From Myxococcales bacterium (GTDB taxonomy: Bacteria > Myxococcota_A > Polyangia > Nannocystales > Nannocystaceae), in the NCBI GenBank assembly GCA_020633315.1, contig JACKDV010000024.1, forward strand, positions 1-64,000: a stretch of 64,000 nt of DNA, written 5' to 3'. Position numbers and translations under genes: made by a program. Positions 27,091 to 38,226 of the stretch are shown in pieces. The notes under the pieces were generated by a model that saw only the letters and a list, made by a program, of their open reading frames with translations, made no database searches and was not told the DNA's origin. Every line of letters begins with the position of its first letter. Position 1 is the stretch's first letter.

Positions 27091-28100
27091 CCGACGCCCG
27101 GCTGACCGGAGGTGCTCACCAGGCCCAGCCCAGCGCCTCCGAGCACCAGCGCCGCGGCCATCGCCCAGCGGGTCCAGCCCCGCTGCCGGGCCGCGGGCCC
27201 GCGCAGGGCGTCGAGCAGCGCGGCCATCGAGGAGTAGCGCTCGCGGGGGTCGGCCCGCAGGCCCCGCAGGACCACCTTGCGCAGCCAGGCCGGCACCTCG
27301 CGGCGACGATCGCCCTCGGCGAGCAGCTCGAGGTGCTTCTGTCGCGACAGCTCTCGGCAGCTCCGCCCGTCGAAGGGGCGCTCGCCGAAGAGCGCCTCGA
27401 ACAGCGCGGCACAGAAGGCGAACTGATCGGAGGCGGCGCTGAGCTGATCGCCGCGGTGCTGCTCCGGAGCCATGTACGCCGGCGTCCCCACCACCATCCC
27501 GGGCGAGGTCACCTCGAGCTCGCGCAGGGCCGAGTCCTCGGCGTCCTCCTCGATGGTGGGCGCCCGCTCCTCGGCGGTCAGCGTGAGCCCGAAGTCGGTG
27601 ACCCGAGCCCGCCCGCGGTGATCGACCAGCACGTTGGCCGGCTTGAAGTCGCGGTGGATCATGCCCGCCTCGTGGGCGGCGGCCAGGCCCCGGCCCGCCT
27701 GCACGAACACGTCGCGGATGTCGGTCCAGTGCCGAGCCACCCGCAGCCAGGCCTCGAGGGTCTGCCCCTCCACCAGCTCCATCGCGATCAGGGTCTGCTC
27801 GCCCGGGCCGTCCGCCCGCTCGGCCCGCACCACGTCGAACACCTCGACCACGTTGGCGTGGGAGATCCGAGCCATGGCCCGGGCCTCCTGCACGAAGCGC
27901 TGGCGGGATCGCGCGTCCTCCACGTGCAGGGACTTGAGCGCCACGTGCCGCTCCAGCACGGTGTCGAAGGCGCGGTAGACGGTGCCCATGGCCCCGCGGC
28001 CGAGGATCTCGAGGAGACGATAGCGGCCGGCCTGCTGACCCACCCGCAGCCGGGGGGAACGCTCGGTGCTCAGGGGAAGGGTGGTCGCGGGGCGGTACAT
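26955..28100 (-). CDS. Ser/Thr protein kinase, tail overlapping lspA
   Basis: A 381-residue PknB-type kinase. The kinase domain spans 25-300: LGRGAMGTVY (33-42), K56, HRDFKPAN (149-156), DFG (169-171) and GTPAYMAPEQ. One membrane helix is predicted at about 322-340, followed by a short Ala/Ser-rich tail ending in SPSRRR. The last 136 bases (26955-27090) overlap the 3' end of lspA on the opposite strand. A TACCTG sequence lies 13 nt before ATG 28100 and could be its -10 element. It probably phosphorylates cytoplasmic targets; no receptor domain is present outside. Confidence 0.88.
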   Translation of the reverse strand: MYRPATTLPLSTERSPRLRVGQQAGRYRLLEILGRGAMGTVYRAFDTVLERHVALKSLHVEDARSRQRFVQEARAMARISHANVVEVFDVVRAERADGPGEQTLIAMELVEGQTLEAWLRVARHWTDIRDVFVQAGRGLAAAHEAGMIHRDFKPANVLVDHRGRARVTDFGLTLTAEERAPTIEEDAEDSALRELEVTSPGMVVGTPAYMAPEQHRGDQLSAASDQFAFCAALFEALFGERPFDGRSCRELSRQKHLELLAEGDRRREVPAWLRKVVLRGLRADPRERYSSMAALLDALRGPAARQRGWTRWAMAAALVLGGAGLGLVSTSGQPGVGQSAAATWGASPLSSASASASVAALEASASPCSLASSSSSPSRRR

Positions 28101-28162
28101 CGGCGGCTCGCACCAGGTACGACCCTCACCGACGAGCGGATCATGTGCGTCTTGCGCGCTGA

Positions 28163-30214
28163 TCAGCCACCGTCGGGGTCGCCCTCGGCCCCGTCGCCCG
28201 CCTTGGCGTCGGCCCCAGCCGCATCGCCGTCGCCCGCATCACCGTCGACCCCAGCCTCGCCGTCAGCCGCATCGGCCTTGGCCCCGGCCCCATCGCCGCC
28301 CGCCGCAGCCCCGCCCGAGCTCAACAGCTGCTCCAGCGCCTCACAGGTCCACTTGGCGCCGATGAGCTCGCTCGCCCGCGCGACGAGCCTCGGGTACACG
28401 CCGGGATCTCCCATGCCGGTCTCGACCATCGCCGCCAGCTCGAGGACCTGCGCATTGGAGACATCCTCGGACTCGACCTCGGACTTCCACCGAGCCGGTC
28501 GCTCGCCCGCGGGTAGCTCCGCGTCGACCACCGTCTGCGCGACCTCGCACAGGATGTAGAGGTCCTCCGCATACTTCTCGCTGACCTCGTTCATCTCGGC
28601 CATCGAGCGCCCGACCTCCCGCCCTTCGCCCGAGTTGCCGGCGCCCTGGCCCGGGCCGCCGGCATTGCCCCCGAGCCCTCCGGCCTGGGTCCCCACCCCC
28701 ACCTCCGGCAGCGGCTCGTAGAACGGCTCGTCACGCAGCAGCAGGTTGACCGGGCCCATGGCCACCGTGGGCACGTAGGTCACCACGGCCAGCCCCACGA
28801 ACATGATGCCGATGAACGGCAGCACCGAGCGGATCACCTCGCCCAGCGGCTTCTTGAACACGCTGGAGGCCACGAACAGGTTGATGCCGATCGGCGGGGT
28901 CAGGTAGCCGATCTCGAGGTTGACGATGAACACCACCCCCAGGTGCACGGGGTCGATGCCGAGCTGATCCGCGATGGGCTTGAGCAGCGGGGCGATGATC
29001 ATGATCGCCGAGATCGAGTCCATCAGCGCCCCCACCACCAACAGCATCAGGTTGACGATGAGCAGGAACTCGAGCGGGCCCAGCTCCATGGAGCGGATCA
29101 TCTCGACCGCCATGTCGGGGATCTTCTCCTCGACCAGGAAGTCGTTGAGGGCGAAGGCCAGGGCCATGATGATGAGCAGGGTGCCCATCATCACCGCGGA
29201 CTCGGAGAGGATCTTGGGCAGGTGCTCGGGCCCGATCTCGCGGTGGATGGCCAGCTCGACCACCAACGCATAGATCACGCTGACCGCGGCCGCCTCGGTG
29301 GGCGTGAACAGCCCCGAGTAGATCCCGCCGAGGATCAGCACCGGCAGCATCACGGCCCAAAAACCCTCGCGGAAGCGGGTGAGCACGTCGCGGAAGGTGA
29401 AGCGGGTGCGCTCGATGCCGCCCGCGCGGCGGGCCACCCAGATGCTGTACAGCGACAGCAACAGCCCGATGAGCGCCCCCGGCAGGATGCCCGCCAAGAA
29501 CAGCTCGCCCACGTCCAGCGGCACCCGCCCGCCGGCCACGATGGCGAACACCAGCATGGGGATCGAGGGCGGGATGAGGATGCCCAGCGAGCCGGCGGTG
29601 GTGACCAGGCCCATCGAGAAGCGGCTCTCGTAGCCGGCCTTGACCAGCGCCGGGTACATCATGGTCCCGATCGCGATCACGGTGACCGGGCTGCTGCCGC
29701 TGATCGCCGCGAAGAAGATGCAGCCGCCCACCGTGGCCACGGCCAGGCCACCGGGCAGCCAGCCCACCAGCGCCCGGGCGAAGGCCACCAGGCGGTTGGC
29801 GATGTCGCCCGCGCTCATGATGGCGCCCGACACCACGAAGAACGGGATCGCCAGCAGCACGTTCTTCGTGGTGAGGTTGGCGATCTTGGCGGGGAAGATG
29901 TCGTAGCCGCAGATCGACTCGGGGTCGAGGGTGGTGCAGGTGTCCAGCTTGTAGAGGCTGGGCTCGCCGTAGAGCAGGAAGCACATCGCCGCGAGCACGC
30001 CGATGATCACGAACAGCGGCGAGCCCAGCACCACCATCAGCGCCAGCGCGGCCACCAGCATCAGGCCGGCGCCGGCGGGAGCGCTGGCGTCGTCGGCCAG
30101 CTCGGCCGCCAGATCGCTGCCCTCGGGCGAGGCGTGGCCGGTCATCGACAGGCCCACCACCACCAGCAGGGCGAGCAGGGCCACCGCCCGGGAGATGCGG
30201 ATGCGCGGGCTCAT
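28163..30214 (-). CDS. TRAP transporter large permease (DctM) with C-terminal extension
   Basis: A 683-residue integral membrane protein. The N-terminus has a signal-like segment (about 8-28) and a short acidic stretch before the DctM core (about 48-500). The core has many helices and conserved blocks such as FFAAISGSSPVTVIAIG, GSLGILIPPSIPMLVFAI, PTEAAAVSVIYALV and IGYLTPPIGINLFVA. It imports a carboxylate-type solute using a cation gradient, with DctQ and DctP. After the last helix about 180 residues remain: a Gly-rich linker, a helical domain with Cys and Trp, and an Ala/Gly/Asp low-complexity end. Ordinary DctM proteins are about 430 residues. It overlaps dctQ by ATGA. Confidence 0.92.
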   Translation of the reverse strand: MSPRIRISRAVALLALLVVVGLSMTGHASPEGSDLAAELADDASAPAGAGLMLVAALALMVVLGSPLFVIIGVLAAMCFLLYGEPSLYKLDTCTTLDPESICGYDIFPAKIANLTTKNVLLAIPFFVVSGAIMSAGDIANRLVAFARALVGWLPGGLAVATVGGCIFFAAISGSSPVTVIAIGTMMYPALVKAGYESRFSMGLVTTAGSLGILIPPSIPMLVFAIVAGGRVPLDVGELFLAGILPGALIGLLLSLYSIWVARRAGGIERTRFTFRDVLTRFREGFWAVMLPVLILGGIYSGLFTPTEAAAVSVIYALVVELAIHREIGPEHLPKILSESAVMMGTLLIIMALAFALNDFLVEEKIPDMAVEMIRSMELGPLEFLLIVNLMLLVVGALMDSISAIMIIAPLLKPIADQLGIDPVHLGVVFIVNLEIGYLTPPIGINLFVASSVFKKPLGEVIRSVLPFIGIMFVGLAVVTYVPTVAMGPVNLLLRDEPFYEPLPEVGVGTQAGGLGGNAGGPGQGAGNSGEGREVGRSMAEMNEVSEKYAEDLYILCEVAQTVVDAELPAGERPARWKSEVESEDVSNAQVLELAAMVETGMGDPGVYPRLVARASELIGAKWTCEALEQLLSSGGAAAGGDGAGAKADAADGEAGVDGDAGDGDAAGADAKAGDGAEGDPDGG

Positions 30215-31338
30215 CGGGGCCCCTCCTCGCCGTCGTCCGAGTCCTCGACGAAGCGGATGGGGCCCTCCTCGAGCTTGCGGGTCTCGACGAGGTCGGGGGA
30301 CACGTTGACCCCGCTGTCCTCGGCCCCCAGCACCCCCGACGCAGCCGAGATGATCTCGTGGGCGTCGGTGGGGATCCTGCTCGGGGGCGGGAGCCGAGAC
30401 GCGATCATCTCCGACTTCGAGGTCATCGTGTCCACGGCGCTGGGCCGGCGCTCACCCGGCCGCGAGATCGACAGGGCCTCGGTCGCCACCTCGCTGGGCC
30501 GACGATCGCCCAGGGGGTCGTCGAGCTCGGGCATGCCCCCCGCCGCCAGCACCGGGTCCACCGGCTCCCCGAGCTCGCCCCGCAGCGCGGCGAGGGACTT
30601 GACGAAGAAGCGCACGGCCATGAACCCGAAGGCCACCGGCAGGGCCGAGAAGCCGATGTACTTGGGCATGTCCATGCCCTGGAACATCCCGCCCTTGCCC
30701 TCGGTGCCCACGTACTCCTCGTAGTTGAACAGCACGTAGCGCAGCGAGACCCACAGAAGGCCCAGGCACACCGCGGTGGTGAGCAGGCCGGAGACGAAGG
30801 CCACGTAGGGGCGGATCCTCTCGGGCAGGAAGCGCTGCACCGCCTCGACCCGCAGGTGGCGGTTCTCGTAGGTGCACATCGAGGCGCCGATGAAGCCCAC
30901 CCACAGCGTGAGCACCAGCGCCAGCGGCTGCGACCACACCAGCCCGTTGGGCAGCAGCACCAGCATCAGGCGCACCAGGCCGTACGACACCAGCACCCCG
31001 GCCACCGCGGCGCCGAGGGCCAGCGGCGGGGGCACCGGGACGGCGCGCTTGGCCGAGCGGATGCCGAAGTAGCTCAGCGCGCTGAAGCCCACGAACAGGA
31101 TCCACGGCGACGAGGCCTCCAGGCTCTCGTAGGCCGGCGTGTCCTTGGTGATCTCGGAGCCGAGCCAGCCGGCGATCCTTGCCACCACCTCGGCGAGCTT
31201 GCTGTCCTCGCCCGAGAAGCCGCGGTGCACCACGTCGAGGAACACGACCACCGCCATGACCACGAGCGAGACCACCACGATGGCTCGCTCCATGCGGAAG
31301 ACCGCGTGATCGATGCGCGCGTAGGTCGAGTCCGACAC
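30211..31338 (-). CDS. TRAP transporter small permease (DctQ) with long cytoplasmic tail
   Basis: From GTG 31338 a 375-residue protein; the longer frame to 31425 adds an Arg/Gly-rich leader that looks non-coding. The DctQ pattern is seen in the first helix (AIVVVSLVVMAVVVFLDVVHR) and later in WVGFIGASMCTYENRHLRVEAVQRFLP, with about six hydrophobic segments in all, more than the usual four. Residues from about 255 to 375 are a polar tail with a repeated GDRRPSEV / GERRPSAV unit and an acidic end (EDSDDGEEGPR). The stop overlaps the start of dctM, so the two permeases are co-translated. Confidence 0.85.
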   Translation of the reverse strand: MSDSTYARIDHAVFRMERAIVVVSLVVMAVVVFLDVVHRGFSGEDSKLAEVVARIAGWLGSEITKDTPAYESLEASSPWILFVGFSALSYFGIRSAKRAVPVPPPLALGAAVAGVLVSYGLVRLMLVLLPNGLVWSQPLALVLTLWVGFIGASMCTYENRHLRVEAVQRFLPERIRPYVAFVSGLLTTAVCLGLLWVSLRYVLFNYEEYVGTEGKGGMFQGMDMPKYIGFSALPVAFGFMAVRFFVKSLAALRGELGEPVDPVLAAGGMPELDDPLGDRRPSEVATEALSISRPGERRPSAVDTMTSKSEMIASRLPPPSRIPTDAHEIISAASGVLGAEDSGVNVSPDLVETRKLEEGPIRFVEDSDDGEEGPR

Positions 31339-31479
31339 CAGTGCGGCGAATCGTAGCGCAAACCCGGCCCCCGCCACAGGTGGCCCGCCGCCCTTCGAAC
31401 GCGAGCGGGGGCGGCCAACGCCCAAGCGTCACCCGCCCCCTCGCGCGGCGTCCCCGAGGACGCCCCGGCGGCGTTCCGC

Positions 31480-32499
31480 CTACGTCGCGGCCTTGATCTT
31501 GTCCAGCATCGCCTTGCCCACCGAGCTGGTGTCCTTGCGGAACCAGTCGTGGACCTGCTCGGACTTGCTGGCGAACGCCGCTCGCTCCCCCGCGTCGAGC
31601 TTGACCAGCTCGATGCCGGAGTCGGTGAAGTTCTGCTCGAGCATCGGGCCGATGGCCCGCACCCCCCGGCGCCCCTTCTTGGCGAGGTCGGCCGGGTCGC
31701 CCAGCACCAGGGTCTGCAGCTCGGCGGGCAGGGTCTCCCAGAACTTGCGGGAGATCACGATGACCCCCGGCTGGTAGATGTGCTTGGTGAGGGTGAAGTG
31801 GGAGATCGCCTGCTGCCACGAGGCCGCGAAGGCGAACAGCGGGGTGTTGTCGAAGCCGTCGACCACCCCGGTCTGCAGGCTCGAGAGCACCTCGGTCACC
31901 GCGATGGGCACCGGCGAGGCCCCGAACGCCCGCCAGGTCTCCAGGTGGCCGGTGGACTCCTGCGAGCGCATCTTCTTGCCCGCGAGGTCGGCCGGGCTCT
32001 TGATGGGGAAGGTGGAGCCGATCGAGCGGTAGCCGTTCTCCGAGAAGAACCACAGCTTGTAGCCGCGCTCCCACAGCAGGGCGTCGAGATCCTCGCGGAT
32101 GACCTCGTCGAGCACCTTGTCCGCGGCCTTCTCGTCGGCGAACAGGTAGGGCAGCTCGAGCACGTTGAGCTCGGGGACGGCCGAGGCCAGCGCTCCCGCG
32201 CTGCCGCCGAACACCTGGATCGACCCGCGCTTGGTCGCCTCCGCCGTCGAGATCTCGTCACCCAGGCCGCCGCCGAGGTAGGTCTTGACCTTGATCCGCC
32301 CCCCGCTCGCGTCCTTGATGTGCGACTTGAGCTTCTTGAGCTGCGAGGCCCAGGGCGTCCCCGGAGGCGCCGCCGTGGCCACCTTCATCACGAACTCGGG
32401 CTCGTCGGCGCGGGCGCGCCCGATGAAGAACGGCGCGATGGCGGCGGCGGTGGTGCCCTGGACGAAGCGGCGGCGGGTGGTGGAGGTCTTCTTGAGCAT
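31480..32499 (-). CDS. TRAP transporter substrate-binding protein (DctP family)
   Basis: A 339-residue periplasmic receptor. The N-terminus has a twin-arginine signal (TTRRRFVQGTTAAAIAPFF, residues 6-24), so it is probably exported folded. The DctP fold follows: MKVATAAPPGTPWASQLKKL, FGGSAGALASAVPELNVLELPYLF, ENGYRSIGSTFPIKSPADLAGKKMR in outline, SLQTGVVDGFDNTP, and a Tyr/Trp-rich ligand region. The Arg that binds the substrate carboxylate in this family is probably the one in AGKKMRSQES. It delivers the solute to DctQM encoded downstream. ATG 32499 starts the Tat signal; longer in-frame starts are implausible. Confidence 0.93.
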   Translation of the reverse strand: MLKKTSTTRRRFVQGTTAAAIAPFFIGRARADEPEFVMKVATAAPPGTPWASQLKKLKSHIKDASGGRIKVKTYLGGGLGDEISTAEATKRGSIQVFGGSAGALASAVPELNVLELPYLFADEKAADKVLDEVIREDLDALLWERGYKLWFFSENGYRSIGSTFPIKSPADLAGKKMRSQESTGHLETWRAFGASPVPIAVTEVLSSLQTGVVDGFDNTPLFAFAASWQQAISHFTLTKHIYQPGVIVISRKFWETLPAELQTLVLGDPADLAKKGRRGVRAIGPMLEQNFTDSGIELVKLDAGERAAFASKSEQVHDWFRKDTSSVGKAMLDKIKAAT

Positions 32500-32835
32500 G
32501 GATCTTCGCGGGTCCTCGGGTTGGGAACGGGAGCGAGAACGGGGCGTCCGCCATCCTCGGCCCCCCGGGAGAACGGCGCCCCTTGGGACGCAGGCACTGG
32601 CCCCCACCTTCAATGCTGTTCGAGAGGGTGGACCCCGATTGAACCGCCTCGGGGGGACCCAAGGCAAGCCGGAAGTCCAGGTCGAACGGTGATTGCCCTA
32701 GCGTGCCCGCCGAATCGGGGCCGACGACCGGATCCCTCACGGACCCCCCCACGCACGAAGGGCCCGAGCCCCTGGCGGCCGAGCCCCTCCCACCGAGTAA
32801 CCCCGTTCGCCTCGCGGCCCTCGGGGAGCACCCGA
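32500..32835. other. intergenic region between dctP and the T-component gene
   Basis: About 335 bases without a gene. It is GC-rich, with a repeated GGGGCTCGG near 32760-32790 and a possible promoter on the minus strand before dctP, but no convincing -35/-10 pair. The length suggests that dctP may have its own promoter. Confidence 0.4.
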
Positions 32836-33726
32836 CTAGAACAGATCGTCCTGCTGGGCGAGCAGCTCCTTGGCCTTGCCCTTCTCCACGATGATCTCCG
32901 GCGTCAGCTCGGGGATTGCATCGTCGGGAGTCGCCAGCACCTCGTTGAGCAGCTTGACGAAGGAGTCCTCGTCCTGGAGCTTCACCGACAGCTCGGCCGC
33001 CCACAGCACCTTGGTCCCCACGTAGCTCGGCTCGATCTCCAGGGACTTGTTGAAGTGCACCTTGGACTTCTCGAGGTCGCCACCGGCGAAGGCCGGCGCC
33101 ACCGCGTAGAAGGCCCCGAAGTAGCGGTGCGGCCCCCCGTAGTAGAAGGTGGGCTCGAGCTCGAGGCAGCGATCCATCGTGGCCTTCACGTTGTCCTTCT
33201 GGCCGAGCAGGACGGCGAAGCCCTTCATCTTGGCCCACTTGCCCAGCGCGCTGGCGTACCAGTACATGGCGGGCACGCCCTCCTTGGGCACCGACTTGAC
33301 CGCGTCGGGGATCTTGGCGCCGTCGCGCATCTTGGCCTCGAACTCGGGCGACGCGGCGACCATGGCCCGCTCCCCCCACTTGACGGCCTTGTCCATGGTG
33401 CTGAGGTAGGCCTTCTCGTCGTCGCGCAGGTAGCCGTCGGCGAGGAAGTAGTAGCCGCGGGTCAGCTTGACCGCCACGTCGAGGTTCTTGGGATCGGCCT
33501 CCGCCACCTTCTCCCACTCGGCGATGGCCGCCCGGATGGCCGCGGGATCGGTGCGCTTGGCCCAGTGCTGATCGCCGGCCGCCGTGGCCGAGCCCGCATC
33601 GGAGCCCGTGGCGGCGGCCTTGGACTCGCCCGCCGCCGGGTCTTCCTTCCAGACCGCCTTGCGCCCGGCACAGCCGAGGGGCACGAGGATCGCCAGCGCC
33701 AACACGAGGTGCCTGTTCACCATCAT
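32836..33726 (-). CDS. TRAP-associated T-component lipoprotein (TAtT family)
   Basis: A 296-residue lipoprotein with lipobox LGC (VPLGCAGRK, Cys19). After a short Ala/Gly/Ser linker come helical TPR-like hairpins: DPAAIRAAIAEWEKVAEADPKNLDVAVKLTRGYYFLADGYL in outline, ALGKWAKMKGF, LELEPTFYYGGPHRYFGAFYAVAPAFAGGD and FNKSLEIEPSY. This is the pattern of the TAtT family, known from Treponema Tp0956, which binds the DctP receptor and may pass hydrophobic ligands to it. AGGAG lies 5 nt before the ATG pair at 33726. It heads the T-P-Q-M operon. Confidence 0.88.
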   Translation of the reverse strand: MMVNRHLVLALAILVPLGCAGRKAVWKEDPAAGESKAAATGSDAGSATAAGDQHWAKRTDPAAIRAAIAEWEKVAEADPKNLDVAVKLTRGYYFLADGYLRDDEKAYLSTMDKAVKWGERAMVAASPEFEAKMRDGAKIPDAVKSVPKEGVPAMYWYASALGKWAKMKGFAVLLGQKDNVKATMDRCLELEPTFYYGGPHRYFGAFYAVAPAFAGGDLEKSKVHFNKSLEIEPSYVGTKVLWAAELSVKLQDEDSFVKLLNEVLATPDDAIPELTPEIIVEKGKAKELLAQQDDLF

Positions 33727-33882
33727 TCGAGCTCCTGAGGTCTGGGAGCGACCGCGGGGGTGATCACGGCCGCTCCCATCCTTGCCAGATACACCGGAGG
33801 CCGCTCGGGCGTCAAACCCGTGAGCGGCCCCACGGGCCTCCGGTGCTTGCGCCCGCCGGGCCGACCGGCGCAAGCTCCGAGC

Positions 33883-35159
33883 GTGGCCCGAAGCCTCCGC
33901 GCATGGCTGGAGCGCGCCTCCCCGGCGGCCTTCTCCGCCTACGCGATCGTCGCGGCGTTCTCGGCCTACTTCTGCATGTACGGCTTCCGCAAGCCGTTCG
34001 CCGCCGCCACCTTCGAAGGCGAGGGCAGCTTCGGGCTCGACCTCAAGACCACCCTCGTGCTGGCCCAGGTCCTGGGCTACACGCTGTCGAAGTTCCTCGG
34101 GGTCAAGCTGGTCACCGAGCTCTCGGCCCAACGACGGGCCGTGGTCCTCGTCGGGCTGATCATTACGGCCGAGCTGGCCCTGGTGGGGGTGGGCGCCCTG
34201 CCCCCCCGCCTGCGGCCGATCGCGATCTTCTTTAATGGGCTGCCCCTGGGCGCGGTGTGGGGCCTGGTCTTCGGCTTCCTGGAGGGGCGGCGGACCTCCG
34301 AGATCCTGGGCGCCGGCCTGAGCGCGTCGTACATCGTGGCCAGCGGGGCGGTGAAGTCGGTGGGCGCCAGCCTGCTGGAGCTGGGCGTGCCCGAGGCCTG
34401 GATGCCCTTCGTCACCGGGCTGGTGTTCCTGCCCCCGTTCCTGGGCGCGGTCTGGATGCTCTCCCAGCTCCCGCCGCCCGCCCCCGAGGACGTGGAGGCC
34501 CGCACCGAGCGTCACCCCATGGCCGCGGGCGAGCGCCGGGCCTTCTTCACCCGCTTCGCCGGCGGCCTGGTGGTGCTCACCGGCCTCTACACCCTGCTGA
34601 CCGCGTACCGGGACTTCCGTGACAACTTCGCGGCCGAGATCTGGAAGGCGGTGGGCGAGAGCGGCAAGCCGGCGTTGTTCACCCTCAGCGAGCTGCCCGT
34701 GGCCTTCGCGGTGCTGGTGGGGCTCGCCCTGCTCTACCGGGTGCGAGACAACCGGCGGGCGTTCTTCGCCGTGCACGGGGTGATGGCCGGCGGCACCCTG
34801 CTCATCGGCCTGGCCACGCTCGCCTTCGACCTCGGGATGCTCTCGGCGGTGTGGTGGATGGTGCTGATCGGCACCGGGCTCTACCTGGCCTATGTGCCCT
34901 ACGGCTGCATGCTCTTCGACCGCCTCATCGCGGCCACCGGGGCGGCGGGCACCGCCGTGTTCATGATCTACGTGACCGACGCCTTCGGCTACGCGGGCTC
35001 GATCGTGGTGCTGCTGTACAAGTCCTTCGGCCAGGCCGAGCTGTCGTGGCTCGATTTCTTCCGCGGCTTCTCGTACGTGGGCTCGGTCGCGTGCACCGCT
35101 GCGTTCGTGGTGAGCGCGTGGTACTTTGCCCGCCGGATGCGCGAGGGGACCGACGAGCG

Positions 35160-35163
<4 letters not shown>
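33883..35163 (+). CDS. DUF5690-family multi-spanning membrane protein
   Basis: From GTG 33883 a 426-residue protein with about 11-12 hydrophobic segments, organised like a major-facilitator transporter. Diagnostic stretches are AYFCMYGFRKPFAAATFEG, SKFLGVKLVTEL and YVPYGCMLFDRLIAATG, which I associate with DUF5690. The substrate is unknown. A longer frame from 33760 adds residues without conservation. Its stop overlaps the next start (ATGA at 35160), coupling it to the glycosyltransferase-like protein. It is divergent from the TRAP operon, with about 155 bases between the two starts. Confidence 0.85.
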
Positions 35164-36686
<1,523 letters not shown>

Positions 36687-36704
36687 GCGCCTCCCAGGAT
36701 CCCC

Positions 36705-37394
36705 ATGCCGCTGAGCCCCGGAACCCACTGGTTCTCCCCCACCCTGCCGCTTCACGTCTTCGACGCGGAGCGCCCGGGCCCCACCGCGCTCATCCAGGCC
36801 GGGATCCACGGCGACGAGGTCGCGGGCGTGCACGCGCTGCAGGAGCTGCTCGAGGAGGGCTTCCGCCCCACCCACGGCCGGCTGATCGTGGTGCCGGTGA
36901 TGAACCCCCCCGCCTACCGGGCCCGTCGGCGCATGGCCCCCGGCGGGCTCGACCTCAACCGCTGCTTCCCCGGCGACGCCGACTCGCCCGAGCGCGAGCG
37001 CCGGCTGGCGCGGCGCTTCATGGACCTGGTGATCGACGAGCGGCCCGCGCTCATGGCCACGCTCCACGAGAGCATGAAGCGCTACGACCCCAAGGTGGTC
37101 CCCTCCTTCGGGCAGACCATCGTCTACGGCGTGGACCCCATGCCCGAGATCGTGGGCCGCGTGCTCGAGCGCCTCAATGAGCGCTTCACCGAGCCGGGCG
37201 AGCACTTCGACCCGCAGCACTACCCGGTGGCCACCTCGTCCACCGAGGTGATCGTGGACGCCACCGGCTGCATCGGCTTGTGCATCGAGACCTGGATGGG
37301 CTTCGAAGAGGCACGGCGCATCGAGATGCAGCGCGCGGTGGTGGAGTACCTGCTCGACGACATCGGCGTGCGCGAGCTCGACGCGGGGGTCTGA
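36705..37394 (+). CDS. succinylglutamate desuccinylase/aspartoacylase-family zinc hydrolase
   Basis: A 229-residue M14-like deacylase. The zinc ligands are visible as G-I-H35-G-D-E38 near the N-terminus and a His in ATLHES (about 121). GGLDLNRCFPGD matches the substrate-binding DLNR motif, and ETWMGFEEA contains the late catalytic Glu. Length is shorter than AstE (about 320), so it lacks the C-terminal barrel. The substrate is an N-acyl amino acid or similar, not predictable here. 18 bases after the glycosyltransferase gene, likely the same operon. Confidence 0.88.
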   Translation: MPLSPGTHWFSPTLPLHVFDAERPGPTALIQAGIHGDEVAGVHALQELLEEGFRPTHGRLIVVPVMNPPAYRARRRMAPGGLDLNRCFPGDADSPERERRLARRFMDLVIDERPALMATLHESMKRYDPKVVPSFGQTIVYGVDPMPEIVGRVLERLNERFTEPGEHFDPQHYPVATSSTEVIVDATGCIGLCIETWMGFEEARRIEMQRAVVEYLLDDIGVRELDAGV

Positions 37395-37422
37395 GCCGGG
37401 ATCGGGCCCCGCTGGCTCGCCG

Positions 37423-38130
37423 CTACGGCGGAGCCTCGCCGCAGAGCTCGGGGAGCGCCTCGGGCTGCGGGCGCACGAAGCCCTTGCGCCCATAGTCGGT
37501 CTGGAGCGTGCGAAGCAGGTCCTCCTCGCGCTGCGGGTTGGACACCGCGCGCGCCAGACACACCGCTCGCCGTCCCACCGCGAGCGAGTCCTCGTTCTTG
37601 CGATAGTACCGCAGGTAGCTCGCGTAGGCGTCGAGCGCATCGTGGAGGGAGTCGATCTGCTCGAGGCGCAGGGCCAGCCGACGCTGGGCATCGGCGAGAT
37701 CCTCCGCCGAGTGGTGCTCGGCGAGCAGGACCTTGTAGAGGCGGATCTCCGCGCCGTAGCTCCGCGTGTCGCGGAGGCAGGTCGCCGCGGCCATCAGCTC
37801 GGCGGGCAGGGGATCGGGGGCATCGAGGTGATGGGTCTCCACGCACACCCGGACCTGCTCCTTCTCCGCGTCGGAGATCGTCTCGAGCGAGAGCATCGGC
37901 AGGGGCGGACGCCACAGCTCCGCATCGACGGGAATCTCGCTCACGGCGGTTACGGGCTCGACGGCCGAGCGGGCATCGACGTCGTCGACGACGGCCTCCG
38001 CCGGCGACGGCTCGGTGGGCTGCGGCTCCGCGAGAGCCGGGCTCGGCTCCGCGCGCGGTGGGTTGGTGCCGGTGGAGGGCGCACAGCCCCCGAGCAGCAC
38101 GGCGAGGAGCGAGGCGACGTTGGGCTTCAT
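37423..38130 (-). CDS. putative lipoprotein, helical repeat type
   Basis: A 235-residue protein with lipobox LLGGC (Cys16) and a Pro/Ala/Glu linker to about residue 50. The rest is helical, with TPR-like pairs (AEIRLYKVLLAEHHSAEDLADAQRRLALRLEQ in outline, DALDAYASYLRYYRKNEDSLAVGRRAVCLARAV) and two Cys pairs that may form disulfides. Many Myxococcota encode such lipoproteins; the role is unknown. Start ATG 38130 gives the signal peptide directly. Confidence 0.75.
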   Translation of the reverse strand: MKPNVASLLAVLLGGCAPSTGTNPPRAEPSPALAEPQPTEPSPAEAVVDDVDARSAVEPVTAVSEIPVDAELWRPPLPMLSLETISDAEKEQVRVCVETHHLDAPDPLPAELMAAATCLRDTRSYGAEIRLYKVLLAEHHSAEDLADAQRRLALRLEQIDSLHDALDAYASYLRYYRKNEDSLAVGRRAVCLARAVSNPQREEDLLRTLQTDYGRKGFVRPQPEALPELCGEAPP

Positions 38131-38208
38131 CACGCGAAAACCACCTGCGACGACGGCATCATACCCCACGCGATCCTCCGCGCGCAGACAGCCGTCGACG
38201 AAGCGCGC

Positions 38209-38214
38209 TATCCT
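38209..38214 (+). promoter_or_regulatory. -10-like TATCCT before the DUF4169 gene
   Basis: TATCCT ends 12 nt before ATG 38227, which would leave a 5'-leader of only a few nucleotides. Confidence 0.4.
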
Positions 38215-38226
38215 CTGAGCGCCACG

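Noticed and set aside
31339..31425. Longer N-terminus for DctQ
   Set aside because: The extra 29 residues are Arg/Gly-rich and precede an otherwise normal start close to the first helix. GTG 31338 is preferred, though not proven.
32500..32835. Sigma-54 promoter before dctP
   Set aside because: No TGGCAC-N5-TTGCA-like pair at the right spacing could be found on the minus strand.
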